A stretch of DNA of 64,000 nucleotides from an uncultured Corynebacterium sp. (lineage in GTDB: Bacteria > Actinomycetota > Actinomycetes > Mycobacteriales > Mycobacteriaceae), in contig CAMIPB010000003.1 in assembly GCA_946223355.1 (NCBI GenBank), positions 62,001-126,000 on the forward strand, read 5' to 3'. Below, piece by piece: positions 38,665-47,662 of the stretch. The position numbers and the translations under genes were made by a program. Below the pieces are notes generated by a model. It saw nothing but the letters and a program-made list of their open reading frames with translations. It searched no databases and was not told the origin of the DNA. Each line of letters opens with the position of its first letter. Position 1 is the stretch's first letter.

Positions 38665-39477
38665 TTAAGCTCCAACCTCGAAACGCTCGAAGCCCAAGAT
38701 GGTGGTGCCAGCTTCCTGTGCAACCTGCTCGACAGACTTCTTAGAATCAGACACAGATGGCTGCTCCAAAAGAACAACAGACTTGTAGAAGCCTCCGAGA
38801 CGGCCTTCTACAATCTTTGGAATTGCCTGCTCTGGCTTACCTTCTTCACGGGTGATCTGTTCTGCAATAGCGCGCTCCTTCTCAACGAGCTCAGCAGGAA
38901 CATCCTCACGCTTCAGGTACTCAGGCTTCATAGCTGCAACCTGAAGGGCCACAGCGTGTGCACCCTCAGCTGCGCCTTCGTAGGCAACCATGACACCAAC
39001 AGCTGGTGGAAGGTCAGCGGAACGCTGGTGCAAGTAGGTAGCGATGTTGTCGCCCTCTACGGTCACTGCACGGCGAAGCTGCAGCTTCTCGCCGATCTTC
39101 GCAGACTCCTGCTCAACGCGCTCAGCAGCGGTCATACCGTCGATCTCAACCTGAGCCAATTCCTCAGCAGAGTTTGCCTTCGCAGCAGCCGCTGCCTCAG
39201 CAATACGTGCGGCAAAGCTCTTGAAGTCGTCATTCTTTGCAACGAAGTCAGTCTCACAGTTGATTTCAACCATGGTGTTGCCGGAGACAGCAATCAAACC
39301 TTCAGTTGCTTCGCGGTCAGCACGCTTGGAAACGTCCTTAGCACCCTTGATACGGAGCAACTCGACAGCCTTGTCGTAGTCACCGCCGGACTCTTCTAGG
39401 GCCTTCTTGCAGGCCATCATGCCGGAGCCGGTAGCTTCACGCAGCTTCTTGACATCTGCAGCAGTGTAGTTCGCCAT
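38665..39477 (-). CDS. tsf: Elongation factor Ts
   Basis: EF-Ts recharges EF-Tu with GTP. The 270 residues begin [27 protein letters not shown] and contain the core [10 protein letters not shown] that inserts into EF-Tu, with the late [16 protein letters not shown] lies before the ATG. The gene follows rpsB across a 315-base gap that includes an rpsB terminator, so it needs readthrough or its own promoter. Confidence 0.98.
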   Translation of the reverse strand: MANYTAADVKKLREATGSGMMACKKALEESGGDYDKAVELLRIKGAKDVSKRADREATEGLIAVSGNTMVEINCETDFVAKNDDFKSFAARIAEAAAAAKANSAEELAQVEIDGMTAAERVEQESAKIGEKLQLRRAVTVEGDNIATYLHQRSADLPPAVGVMVAYEGAAEGAHAVALQVAAMKPEYLKREDVPAELVEKERAIAEQITREEGKPEQAIPKIVEGRLGGFYKSVVLLEQPSVSDSKKSVEQVAQEAGTTILGFERFEVGA

Positions 39478-39713
39478 AGTTTGGGCGATCCTCCTTGAAA
39501 TATAAACGGTATTCGAGGTCTAAGCGTAGCCGACGTATCCGCAACGTGCTGATATCAGGGTGCCCGTAATAGCATTAAACGTTCACCCCGCGGAAATGCG
39601 GCGACGGCACTCAAGCGCTAAGTGCGCCGGATGCGCTTTGTACGCACGTCTAAGAGCTTACGTTATTGCCCTACCATCGCGCAGAATTGGGGCGTAATTG
39701 TAGGGGAAAAGAA
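39478..39713 (-). promoter_or_regulatory. tsf leader and presumed promoter
   Basis: No gene is visible. The AAGGAGG ribosome binding site of tsf is at the right-hand end of the leader on the minus strand. A 6-bp inverted repeat (AAGCGC 39613-39618, GCGCTT 39633-39638) and T/A-rich TATATT near the tsf start are present. I could not fix a promoter confidently. Confidence 0.3.
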
Positions 39714-39752
39714 AATCCCGAGTGTTTGCTATAACAACAAACACTCGGGATT
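39714..39752 (-). terminator. Intrinsic terminator of rpsB
   Basis: AATCCCGAGTGTTTG at 39714-39728 pairs with CAAACACTCGGGATT at 39738-39752, giving a 15-bp stem and a 9-base loop, with a T-rich minus-strand tail (TTCTTTTCCCC). It stands between rpsB and tsf. Confidence 0.9.
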
Positions 39753-39792
39753 CCCGTTTTTCCAGCACACAGTTTGTGCGGCCTGGAACTAA

Positions 39793-40644
39793 TTATTCAG
39801 CGGACTTCTCCTCAGAAGCAGCATCCGCTTCTGGTGCTTCTTCAGAGCCAGCTGCGGAAGCTGGGTCAGATGCAGCAGCTGCCTCAGCAGCATCGCGTGC
39901 ATCCTTCTCAGCAGTATCGCCTGCAGCCTCACGAGCCTTTGCCAACTGGCGCTCCTCGCGAGCCTTCTTGCCTTCTTCAACCGCGGTAGCGATGACACCG
40001 GAGAGCAACTTGGCTGCACGGATCGCGTCATCGTTGCCTGGGATTGGGAAGTCAACATCATCTGGGTCGCAGTTGGTGTCCAAGATTGCAACAACTGGAA
40101 TGTTGAGCTTCTTAGCTTCCTTGATTGCGATGTGCTCTTTGTTGGTGTCAACAACCCACAAAGCAGAAGGTGCCTTGGTCATCTCAGAGATACCACCGAG
40201 AACGCGCTCCAATTTGGTGCGCTCACGGTTAAGCATCAGGACTTCCTTCTTGGTGCGGCCCTTGTAGCCGTCTTCAGCTGCGTCCATTGCCTGCAGTTCC
40301 TTCATGCGGTGCAGACGCTTGGAAACAGTCTGGAAGTTGGTGAGCATGCCTCCCAACCAACGGTGGTTGACGTAAGGCATCTGAACACTGTCAGCAGCTT
40401 CCTGAACAGCTTCCTGAGCTTGCTTCTTGGTGCCTACGAACAAAACGGTGCCGCCGTGAGCAACGGTTTCCTTGACGAACTCGAAAGCCTCATCAATGTA
40501 GGTCAGGGTCTGCTGAAGGTCGATGATGTAAATGCCGTTACGGTCGGTGAAGATGAAACGACGCATCTTTGGATTCCAACGACGGGTCTGGTGACCGAAG
40601 TGCACACCAGCGTCGAGGAGCTCGCGCATGGTTACAACTGCCAT
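39793..40644 (-). CDS. rpsB: 30S ribosomal protein S2
   Basis: S2 binds the 30S body-head junction. The 283 residues start [27 protein letters not shown] and contain the [14 protein letters not shown] and [22 protein letters not shown] blocks. After about residue 238 comes an extra Ala/Glu/Asp-rich tail ending SEEKSAE, not part of the conserved fold. Upstream is a long gap with possible leader hairpins. Confidence 0.98.
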   Translation of the reverse strand: MAVVTMRELLDAGVHFGHQTRRWNPKMRRFIFTDRNGIYIIDLQQTLTYIDEAFEFVKETVAHGGTVLFVGTKKQAQEAVQEAADSVQMPYVNHRWLGGMLTNFQTVSKRLHRMKELQAMDAAEDGYKGRTKKEVLMLNRERTKLERVLGGISEMTKAPSALWVVDTNKEHIAIKEAKKLNIPVVAILDTNCDPDDVDFPIPGNDDAIRAAKLLSGVIATAVEEGKKAREERQLAKAREAAGDTAEKDARDAAEAAAASDPASAAGSEEAPEADAASEEKSAE

Positions 40645-41053
40645 GATTCGCTCGCTTTCTAAAAATCAAATAGTTTTGGTTACATGAAAATGTACGGGTT
40701 TTAATCCCGCACCCTGGCTACGAAGATCTTCATCAACGCCCGCATACACTTGAGAAATCTCGAGCAATACAGGACCGTGTCGAATTCAGATTGGCGCGTC
40801 CATTTTTACTGGTAGCGCCGACTTCGCCGCGCGTAGTCAGCGGATGTTTTGAGTTTGAGTCACTAAAACAGCACACTGCTAATGCCAATAATAGTGGGTG
40901 CAGAACAAAAGATCCAAAACGAAATACCCACTAAGAACAACACTTCTGCAATCGAAACCTATCCACAGGCAGTAGAGCCCAATTCAGCGCCATATTCCAC
41001 AGCCTGCAAACTTCCTCTGTCCACAGAGAGCTTCCTACCGTATCTATCTTCTT
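40645..41053. promoter_or_regulatory. Divergent rpsB / M23 intergenic region
   Basis: No gene is visible in these 409 bases. On the rpsB side there is a short hairpin (ACAT/ATGT around 40681), a CGGG/CCCG stem around 40694-40709 and a 10-bp perfect palindrome GAAGATCTTC at 40722-40731, all inside the probable rpsB leader. On the M23 side are three TCCACAG-containing elements: CTATCCACA (40959), TATTCCACA (40993) and CTGTCCACA (41017), which are imperfect DnaA-box-like sequences. TATCT-rich sequence just before the M23 ATG may hold its -10. Confidence 0.4.
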
Positions 41054-41584
41054 ATGACAGATAAGTACTACTGCTTTCGCAACTACCAGCCCACAAGGAT
41101 CATTCGCGTATCTTTCTTCCTGAGTTTCTTTGTGGCGCTGTCGATTTTTACTCCTACCTACCTCGCAGCTGCATACATTGACCCCGCTTCAGGTTCCCCA
41201 CTACCGCAGACCGTACTTCGGGGGTTTAAAGCACCGAAGGAAAAATGGGGCCCCGGGCACCGCGGAGTAGACCTTGAACTTGAAGTGGGCGCCCGGGTCC
41301 GCGCAGCTGGGTCCGGCTCAGTTTCTTTCGTTGGGGTTGTGGCAGGAAAGCCGGTTATTTCGATCACTCATAAAGACGGAATTCGCACAACCTACCAACC
41401 GGTACACGCAACTGTGGCAGAAGGAGACATCGTCAGCGAGGGTGATTTCATTGGCCGGCTAGGCCACACCGTTGACGGATTCCCAGGGCTTCACTGGGGA
41501 GCCAAAACCGGACCGGATTCCTACGTTGATCCCTTAAGTTTGTTGGACATGCCCGTCATTCGTTTAAAGCCGCTTGAAGGATAA
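41054..41584 (+). CDS. Exported M23-family (LytM-like) protein, HxH motif incomplete
   Basis: This 176-residue protein has a signal peptide or anchor (about residues 15-40) and one M23 domain. The first zinc motif, GHRGVD (His69, Asp73), and the last His (His147 in GLHWG) are present. The usual HxH has Gly145 in place of the first His, which acts in catalysis in LytM. The protein may thus be a non-catalytic or altered cell-wall factor; a GLHWG or CLHWG variant does recur in actinobacterial M23 proteins. It is convergent with xerC, 23 bases from its stop. Confidence 0.85.
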   Translation: MTDKYYCFRNYQPTRIIRVSFFLSFFVALSIFTPTYLAAAYIDPASGSPLPQTVLRGFKAPKEKWGPGHRGVDLELEVGARVRAAGSGSVSFVGVVAGKPVISITHKDGIRTTYQPVHATVAEGDIVSEGDFIGRLGHTVDGFPGLHWGAKTGPDSYVDPLSLLDMPVIRLKPLEG

Positions 41585-41607
41585 ACCTCCGTACTTTTGC
41601 CAGCTTT

Positions 41608-42513
41608 TCACGCCCGTGGATGAGCTTGGTTGTACACGTCTTTTAAACGCTGTGAAGACACGTGCGTATAGATCTGGGTCGTTTGCAAAGAGCTATGACC
41701 TAATAGCTCTTGAACCATGCGCAGATCCGCACCACCTTCCAGAAGATGTGTCGCAGCCGAATGGCGCAGGCCGTGAGGAGTTAGTTCCTTTGCTCCAGTT
41801 ACCTTCGCGGCTTTCTCAACTATCCGCCGCACCTGACGAGGATCCAGCCTTTTTCCGCGGACACCGACGAACAACGCGTTCGTGTCCTGTGCAATCTCAG
41901 CTCGCCCGGCGCGTACCCATGTCTGGAGGGCGTCGGCGCACGTGGTTCCGAAGGGAACGACTCGTTGTTTGTTTCCTTTACCGGTGACCCGGGCTATTCG
42001 GTCATTGAGGTCGATGTCCTTGGTATCTAGAGCACATAGCTCAGCAACGCGTATTCCGGTGGCATAGAGCAACTCAAGGATTGCAGAATCACGTTGAAAC
42101 TCGGTTTTGTTCTTACTTACTGCATTTTCGACAAGTGCACCCGCGTCGGGTTCTTTGAGAACGGTGGGTAGATGTTTAGAAACCTTAGGGCTGACTAGGC
42201 GCTTAGCTACATCCGTTTGGAGGTGTCCTTGTTTCACACACCAGGTAGAAAAGGCACGGACGGCAGCGGTTCTGCGGGCGAGAGTAGCTTTGCTTTTGCC
42301 GTCTGATACTGCTTGGGCTAGCCATTTTCTTAGTGCATTAAGATCAAAATCTGCAAAGGCGCTAATGCCGCTTTCAACTAATAAGTTGAGATCTGAGCGG
42401 TATCCCTTGACTGTTGCGTCCGAGCGCCCGAGAACTAGCAATTGGTACTCTGCGAAGTCTTGTATGGCTTCAGCTACCTGTCCTTGCAAATCTTGGGCGC
42501 TGTTTGAACTCAT
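41608..42513 (-). CDS. xerC: Tyrosine recombinase XerC
   Basis: XerC resolves chromosome dimers at dif with XerD. The 301 residues have an N-terminal SAM-like DNA-binding domain and a catalytic domain with Arg in LYATGIRVAEL, the HGLRHSAATHLL box, HSSLQTTQIYTHV with the nucleophilic Tyr, and a conserved Lys region. It lies 32 bases after dprA on the minus strand. Placement beside dprA and comM is a conserved corynebacterial arrangement. Confidence 0.95.
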   Translation of the reverse strand: MSSNSAQDLQGQVAEAIQDFAEYQLLVLGRSDATVKGYRSDLNLLVESGISAFADFDLNALRKWLAQAVSDGKSKATLARRTAAVRAFSTWCVKQGHLQTDVAKRLVSPKVSKHLPTVLKEPDAGALVENAVSKNKTEFQRDSAILELLYATGIRVAELCALDTKDIDLNDRIARVTGKGNKQRVVPFGTTCADALQTWVRAGRAEIAQDTNALFVGVRGKRLDPRQVRRIVEKAAKVTGAKELTPHGLRHSAATHLLEGGADLRMVQELLGHSSLQTTQIYTHVSSQRLKDVYNQAHPRA

Positions 42514-42545
42514 GAATACTGAGTATAGGTCTTTGGCTATACCGT

Positions 42546-43739
42546 TTAGTCTTCATATTGTTTGCGTTGCCATTTAACCCCGGCGCGGTGAACAAGTCCT
42601 ATTTTCTGGAGAGCAACCAAAATGTGGATGGTTAGTGCAAGTGTGAGACCTGCACTGGTTGCAATGTCTTCAGCTGTTTTTCCTTCCTCGGGCTCCATGG
42701 CATCAAAGACTCTGAGCTCATTGCGAGTAAGTTTCTGTATCGGCGAGGCATCAAATTGAATCTCAAGTTGTGCTTGTGCGTCTATGTCTCCCACAGGGCT
42801 GAGAAGTTCCCGAACATCCTCTCCGCTGGTGACGAGTTGCGTTGTCGGCTCTTTGAGGCGCGCGTTGCACCCCAGTGAACCATTCGTTGTTATTGGGCCG
42901 GGCACTGCCATAGGAACCTTTCCGAGTCCTTCGGCCCAACTGAGTGTGTTCAGTGCCCCTGAGCGCCAGCCTGCTTCTACAACTACTGTCCCCTTAGTAA
43001 GCGCAGCAACCAGCCTATTACGGGTTAAAAACCTGTGCCGGTGCGGTGGCATTTCCGGTGGATACTCCGTGACGATGCAACCGCGTCCAGGATTTTGCGC
43101 AATGTCCGAAAATAGGTTTTTGTTGCGGGCCGGGTAGACCCGGTCAATTCCGCATGCTTGTACGGCTACAGTTGGTGCACCGATCTCAAGTGCGGTCTGG
43201 TGAGCAACGGTGTCTACTCCGAGGGCGCCACCAGAGACTACTGTCCACTGGGCGGATGCGAGGTCTTTGACGATCATTTGGGTCGCTTCGTGCCCGTACC
43301 GCGAAATAGCGCGTGTTCCTACAACAGCTACGGACTGCGCGATTATGGTACTGAGGTCATCTCCTCTTACCCACAGTCCGTGAGGTGGAAAGGCATCCTC
43401 TTGATAGCTTCGAATATGCTCACTCAATCCGGAGGCAGCAAAGCCAAAGGCTTGGTCAAATTCTTGGCGGGGCCATTCCCTTGATTCTGGTGTGACTAGT
43501 CTAGTGCCCATTTCTCGTGCGATTTGCAGGTCTTCCTCTGCTCGGTCCCAATCCCAGCGCGTTGCGGTGGCTGGTCCAAGTTTGCCTAGCCACGATGCTC
43601 GCGTTTTAATTCCGTGGGCTAGTTCACCGACGGACTTTCCTTCTGCAAGAAATCGTTGAACCTCATAGCAGGGGCCCTCTACCACGCGATTGAGGTATGC
43701 CCAGGATTCGTAATCAATATCTTCGTTCATGGTATTCAT
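42546..43739 (-). CDS. dprA: DNA processing protein DprA
   Basis: DprA binds incoming single-stranded DNA and loads RecA in transformation. The 397 residues contain the Rossmann-like core with AVVGTRAISRYG, VVSGGALGVDTVAHQTAL, and VTEYPPEMPPHRHRFLTRNRL. A C-terminal winged-helix domain follows (about 335-397). The start is ATG 43739, two bases after the comM stop (TGACATG); the open frame runs 49 codons further into comM. ATG 43730 is another candidate. No other competence genes are present here. Confidence 0.93.
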   Translation of the reverse strand: MNTMNEDIDYESWAYLNRVVEGPCYEVQRFLAEGKSVGELAHGIKTRASWLGKLGPATATRWDWDRAEEDLQIAREMGTRLVTPESREWPRQEFDQAFGFAASGLSEHIRSYQEDAFPPHGLWVRGDDLSTIIAQSVAVVGTRAISRYGHEATQMIVKDLASAQWTVVSGGALGVDTVAHQTALEIGAPTVAVQACGIDRVYPARNKNLFSDIAQNPGRGCIVTEYPPEMPPHRHRFLTRNRLVAALTKGTVVVEAGWRSGALNTLSWAEGLGKVPMAVPGPITTNGSLGCNARLKEPTTQLVTSGEDVRELLSPVGDIDAQAQLEIQFDASPIQKLTRNELRVFDAMEPEEGKTAEDIATSAGLTLALTIHILVALQKIGLVHRAGVKWQRKQYED

Positions 43740-43740
43740 G

Positions 43741-45303
43741 TCAGGCCAACACCTGGGTGATTTGATGGGCTTGGCGCATTTCCAGCGCTTGGGCAACGTG
43801 GTCAATATTTGGACGCGCACTAATTGCACCGTGTCCCATTCGGGCGGCTTCCAGATCCCGCAACGTCCAAGCGACTTTAAGCGCACGGTCTACTCCGCGT
43901 TGGCTTACCTCTCCCCTATGCAACATACTAGAAAGCAGCAGCATACCGGATTCATCTGCAGGAAAATTTCGTCGAATTACCTGAGCATTCGCCGCAGAAT
44001 TCGTGACAAATCGATAGCCACCTGTTTGCCATCTGTGTAGTGCGATCTCGCGTGCTTGGGCTACCCTTTGTGCGATGGAATAGCTGGTCTCTTCATCACC
44101 GGCTCCCAACAACGCGTTGTGGTTGGACAGACTAACGCCGATATCAATCCTGTCGCGTAAGGGGCCAGAAAGATTCTTTAAGTAGTTTTCACGCACAGAG
44201 GACTTACATCTACAATTTTGCGGATTCTCTGTTGCGCACCGGCATGGGTTGGCCGCCAAAATTAGCTGAAAGCGGGCAGGAAAAACAATTTCCCGGCGGT
44301 GGCGCACCAAGCGAACTTCCCCGTTTTCAAGCGGGGCTCGTAAGCAGTCTAAGATTTGAGCGGGAATTTCGGAGACTTCGTCGAGGAACAAGATGCCATG
44401 ATGAGCAAGACTTACCGCTCCGGGTTTCGGGTTACCCGAGCCTCCACCAAGAAGTGCAGCTTTTGTCACTGAGGCATGTGGAGCAACAAAGCTTGGTTTG
44501 TACTGAACCCCATTGGGCCCAACTGCCACTGAGTGGATAGCCGTTGCTTCCATTGCCTGTTGGGTATCAAGCTCGGGCAATATTGAGGGGATCCGGGAAG
44601 CTATCATTGATTTTCCTGATCCGGGTGGCCCCACCATAAATAGGTGGTGCCCTCCTGCCGCAGCGACTTCAGCTGCTCTTTTGCCTTCACTCTGGCCGGC
44701 GATATCGGCGAAGTCCGCGTCGCAGGTTCTAGGTTGTGTGTCATGGTGCGCATAGTGATTAGCCGGCGAAAGTTGAGTTTGCCCACTCAGCCAAGCGAAT
44801 GCCTGCGAAAGGGATTCCGCCACAAGAACATCTAAATCAGTAAACAACGCTGCTTCGTCAGCATTACCAGGAGGTATCACGATTGTAGAAAAACCTGCAT
44901 TGCGCGCTGCCAATAGTGCAGGAACGAGTCCGACCACTGGCCGCACTTTGCCATCTAGGCCCAATTCCCCCACAATCATCGTGGACTCCATAGCTTCCAC
45001 TTGAGGATTGCTCAACGGGTTGTGAGCTAAAAGAACCGCCAGTGCCATTGGCAGGTCAAAATGAGACCCGGATTTGGGCAAGCTTGCCGGGGTCATTGAT
45101 ACAACCACTTTCGTTCGTGGCCAATTTAGTCCGGAGTTGACTGCAGCAGTACGAATGCGTTCCCTCGACTCCCGTACGGCAGCATCTCCCAAACCCACAA
45201 CATGGATTCCAGGAAGTCCCATGCTGACATTGGCCTCAACCGTGACGATATCTGCTGATACGCCTCTTAAAGCAACGCTCTTGCACTTACCGAGCACCAG
45301 CAT
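43741..45303 (-). CDS. comM: ComM/YifB-family AAA ATPase (Mg chelatase-like)
   Basis: This 520-residue protein has an N-terminal LonC-like domain (VEVNVSMGLPGIHVVGLGDAAVRESRERI region), Walker A GPPGSGKS and Walker B LFLDEVSE, with a late QLILAANPCRCA sequence of the chelatase family and a C-terminal helicase-associated zone. Haemophilus and Vibrio ComM are branch-migration helicases used in transformation; the role here is inferred. The ATG overlaps the end of yraN by 17 bases. Confidence 0.93.
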   Translation of the reverse strand: MLVLGKCKSVALRGVSADIVTVEANVSMGLPGIHVVGLGDAAVRESRERIRTAAVNSGLNWPRTKVVVSMTPASLPKSGSHFDLPMALAVLLAHNPLSNPQVEAMESTMIVGELGLDGKVRPVVGLVPALLAARNAGFSTIVIPPGNADEAALFTDLDVLVAESLSQAFAWLSGQTQLSPANHYAHHDTQPRTCDADFADIAGQSEGKRAAEVAAAGGHHLFMVGPPGSGKSMIASRIPSILPELDTQQAMEATAIHSVAVGPNGVQYKPSFVAPHASVTKAALLGGGSGNPKPGAVSLAHHGILFLDEVSEIPAQILDCLRAPLENGEVRLVRHRREIVFPARFQLILAANPCRCATENPQNCRCKSSVRENYLKNLSGPLRDRIDIGVSLSNHNALLGAGDEETSYSIAQRVAQAREIALHRWQTGGYRFVTNSAANAQVIRRNFPADESGMLLLSSMLHRGEVSQRGVDRALKVAWTLRDLEAARMGHGAISARPNIDHVAQALEMRQAHQITQVLA

Positions 45304-45673
45304 CCACCCCCTTGAAATACTCCATGGAGAAGCTGTCTCCTTGGACTACCAAGACCACGACATCAAACCGGATTTTCACCCGAGGCTTGCCTTGCAGCCA
45401 CTGCAGCGCCGCCTTACGCATGCGCTGTACTTTTCGCCTCGTCACTGATTCTGCGCCACCATACGAACTTGAAGACCGCGTTTTCACTTCAACAAAAACA
45501 ACTGTGCGGTCGGGTTCTCTTACGATGAGATCTAGCTCGCCGCAAGCGTAGTGGACGTTATGAGCGATAATTTCTGCTCCAGATCGCCGGTAAAAATCAG
45601 CGGCGAATTTTTCCCCGCGCTTGCCGAGTTCTTGATTCCATTTGCGTGGCTTGTTCGCTACCTGAACGTTCAT
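45287..45673 (-). CDS. yraN: UPF0102 family protein YraN
   Basis: This 128-residue protein is a Holliday-junction-resolvase-fold relative. The blocks NQELGKRGEKFAADFY, GELDLIVREPDRTVVFVEVKTR and SVTRRKVQRMRKAALQWL are clear. Relatives are putative nucleases; a nuclease Asp/Glu-x-Lys triad is visible as ELDLIV...VEVK. It precedes comM and dprA in an operon-like run. Confidence 0.92.
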   Translation of the reverse strand: MNVQVANKPRKWNQELGKRGEKFAADFYRRSGAEIIAHNVHYACGELDLIVREPDRTVVFVEVKTRSSSSYGGAESVTRRKVQRMRKAALQWLQGKPRVKIRFDVVVLVVQGDSFSMEYFKGVDAGAR

Positions 45674-45770
45674 CTTGTCCTTCTCTAAGCGTATGCAATG
45701 TTTTTAAGCTTGTGACACCAAGTGTTAAAAACGGCATTCCTAAACGAAAGAGCAAATGAAGACGAGTTAA

Positions 45771-45813
45771 AAAATGTGGATAACTCACCGTTAAAGTCGG
45801 CGCGTTATCCACA
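45771..45813 (-). terminator. Intrinsic terminator of the DUF2469 gene, with DnaA-box arms
   Basis: TGTGGATAAC (45775-45784) and GTTATCCACA (45804-45813) form a 10-bp perfect stem with a 19-base loop. On the minus strand a TTTTTT run follows, so it is a terminator for the DUF2469 gene. Each arm is an exact TTATCCACA DnaA box, in opposite orientation. Confidence 0.8.
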
Positions 45814-45836
45814 AAAGAAAAATTAATAGTTGTGCG

Positions 45837-46142
45837 TTATTCAGGTAACACGAACTCTGGTTTATCCAATTCTTCAATGTTGACGTCTTTGTACGTAATG
45901 ACGCGGACATAACGCACGAAACGAGCTGCGCGGTACATATCCCATACCCACGCATCTGACATACGCACTTCGTAATACACATCGGGGCCGGACGTGTGTG
46001 GAATGACCTCAACTGCGTTGGCCAGGTAAAAGCGGCGCTCAGTTTCTACAACATAGGAGAACTGGCTAACCACGTCGCGATATTCGCGGTACAGAGAAAG
46101 CTCAACTTCAGCCTCGTAGTTGTCCAGTTCCTCAGCGCTCAA
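45837..46142 (-). CDS. DUF2469 family protein
   Basis: This 101-residue acidic cytosolic protein matches DUF2469, an actinobacterial family conserved between yraN and rnhB. The core is SAEELDNYEAEVELSLYREY, followed by RFYLAN and a DVYYEVRMSDAWVWDMYR block. The start is taken as TTG 46142 because AAGGAG lies six bases upstream; the frame also allows TTG 46148, which touches the ribosome binding site. Function unknown. The gene ends in a DnaA-box-like terminator. Confidence 0.88.
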   Translation of the reverse strand: MSAEELDNYEAEVELSLYREYRDVVSQFSYVVETERRFYLANAVEVIPHTSGPDVYYEVRMSDAWVWDMYRAARFVRYVRVITYKDVNIEELDKPEFVLPE

Positions 46143-46227
46143 GGCCAACTCCTTAGGATCATCAGGCCCTCATTTTAGGGGCCAAAACGTCAATACCCCG
46201 TCAACCTTAATCGGCAACCCGCACCGA

Positions 46228-46902
46228 TTAGTGACGGCGCGCCATGAACTGAGCATGGCCGCGTTGGACGTTGGCATAGCTGAATCGGTGGTACGGCGAG
46301 GCTCCTAGTCTTTCAATGGCTCCTTGATGCGCCTTCGTGCCATAGCCCTTGTGCTCTGCCAATCCATAGCCTGGATAGCGCTCATCAAGGTCGACCATTA
46401 TGCGGTCTCTACTCACCTTTGCCAGTACGCTTGCTGCAGCAATGCAACGTACCTGAGCATCTCCTCCGATTATTGGCAGCTGAGGGGCGGTAAGCCCGGC
46501 AACCTTCATGGCGTCGATAAGCACGTACCCTGGATCAATTTCGAGTCGAGCCACAGCCCTACGCATTCCGCTGATGTTGGCGTGGGAGATTCCATGTGCG
46601 TCGATATCACTGGCGTCGATATGCACAATCGAATAAGCCAAGGCCTTACGCTGGATAATGGGGAACAGTTCTTCGCGTATGCGTGGGCTGAGTTTCTTGG
46701 AGTCAGTGAGGGTGGATAGTTCCGGTATGATTCGCTCAGGCAACACACACGCCGCAATCGTAATTGGCCCACAGCATGCACCCCTGCCTGCCTCATCGAC
46801 GCCCGCCACAGGGCCTAGGCCTGCTTTGGTCAAAGCCCCCTCAAAAGTGCGCAGCTGCTTCAACTTGCGTACAACCGGTAGCTGCCTACGAGTAGCCGCC
46901 AT
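46228..46902 (-). CDS. rnhB: Ribonuclease HII
   Basis: RnhB removes ribonucleotides from RNA-DNA hybrids. The 224 residues have [15 protein letters not shown], with the catalytic Asp-Glu, and later [14 protein letters not shown] and [10 protein letters not shown]; a basic N-terminus binds nucleic acid. It starts two bases after the signal peptidase stop, on the minus strand. Length is normal. Confidence 0.97.
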   Translation of the reverse strand: MAATRRQLPVVRKLKQLRTFEGALTKAGLGPVAGVDEAGRGACCGPITIAACVLPERIIPELSTLTDSKKLSPRIREELFPIIQRKALAYSIVHIDASDIDAHGISHANISGMRRAVARLEIDPGYVLIDAMKVAGLTAPQLPIIGGDAQVRCIAAASVLAKVSRDRIMVDLDERYPGYGLAEHKGYGTKAHQGAIERLGASPYHRFSYANVQRGHAQFMARRH

Positions 46903-46904
46903 TG

Positions 46905-47633
46905 CTAATCGACGCCGCCTAAACGATTCAGGGGCAAGACAATTCCAACGACTTTTCCGCGGACCGCTTCTTCAGAAATTGTACCTTGCCATTGATCTCC
47001 TATATGTGCACGCGAGTCGAGGGAGTTGTCTCGGTTATCACCCATGAGCAGCAATCTTCCTTCCGGAACCAGCACTGGCCCGTAGGGTTTACTGCCGCAA
47101 GAACTCCATTTTGTAGTTGCCTCACTGTTGATCAACAGCGTGGTAGAACCAGATCGAGCGGCGACACACTCTGCAACATCTCCCCCGACTGCGACTATCC
47201 TTTTAACAAACAAATTGTGCTCGGATGATGTAGCTCCTACCCCAGCTGCGATGCGCTTCAACCCCCTCCGAAACGGATTCATATGCTGCGAGGCAACTGC
47301 AACTTGCGAGTTCTCCCAAGAGGGTTCCGCTTCAAACACAACGATATCGCCTGGTTGTGGGTCAGAAAAGACGTAGCTGAGCTTTTCTACTACGATTCTG
47401 TCGTTGACATCTCCACAGTCCTGGCAACCGTGCAGAGTAGGTTCCATTGAGGCGGACGGGACCATATAGATTCGGCCTACGAAAACCTGTATTGCCGACA
47501 TAAACACCACGGAAAACACTAAAGCAAGCGTAAATACCCAGACAAAACCTACGCGTCCTTTTGCCTGCTGCGTGACGCCCTGCTGAGCTGTGTCTCCTTT
47601 GTACTCCGTATGCCGAGCATTTCCCGTGTGCAT
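46905..47633 (-). CDS. lepB: Signal peptidase I, copy 1
   Basis: Signal peptidase I cuts signal peptides at the outer side of the membrane. The 242 residues have one membrane helix (about 31-53). The catalytic Ser62 lies in [10 protein letters not shown] and Lys144 in [12 protein letters not shown]; later [12 protein letters not shown] is the standard conserved box. A second signal peptidase gene lies 29 bases upstream on the same strand. The two differ widely in sequence outside the motifs, so they are not a recent duplication. rnhB follows. Confidence 0.93.
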   Translation of the reverse strand: MHTGNARHTEYKGDTAQQGVTQQAKGRVGFVWVFTLALVFSVVFMSAIQVFVGRIYMVPSASMEPTLHGCQDCGDVNDRIVVEKLSYVFSDPQPGDIVVFEAEPSWENSQVAVASQHMNPFRRGLKRIAAGVGATSSEHNLFVKRIVAVGGDVAECVAARSGSTTLLINSEATTKWSSCGSKPYGPVLVPEGRLLLMGDNRDNSLDSRAHIGDQWQGTISEEAVRGKVVGIVLPLNRLGGVD

Positions 47634-47662
47634 GGAATCTCACTAAGGCTGCCAAAGATCCA

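Noticed and set aside
38091..38744. 217-residue plus-strand frame over pyrH
   Set aside because: It lies antisense to the conserved UMP kinase core and spans the tsf terminator.
39722..40267. 181-residue Ala/Ser-rich plus-strand frame over rpsB
   Set aside because: It is the antisense of the acidic S2 tail, whose GCT/GAA codons read as Ser/Ala on the other strand.
45775..45813. Chromosome origin
   Set aside because: Only two boxes are found, with no dnaA, dnaN or gyrB nearby and no AT-rich unwinding zone; a terminator is the simpler reading.
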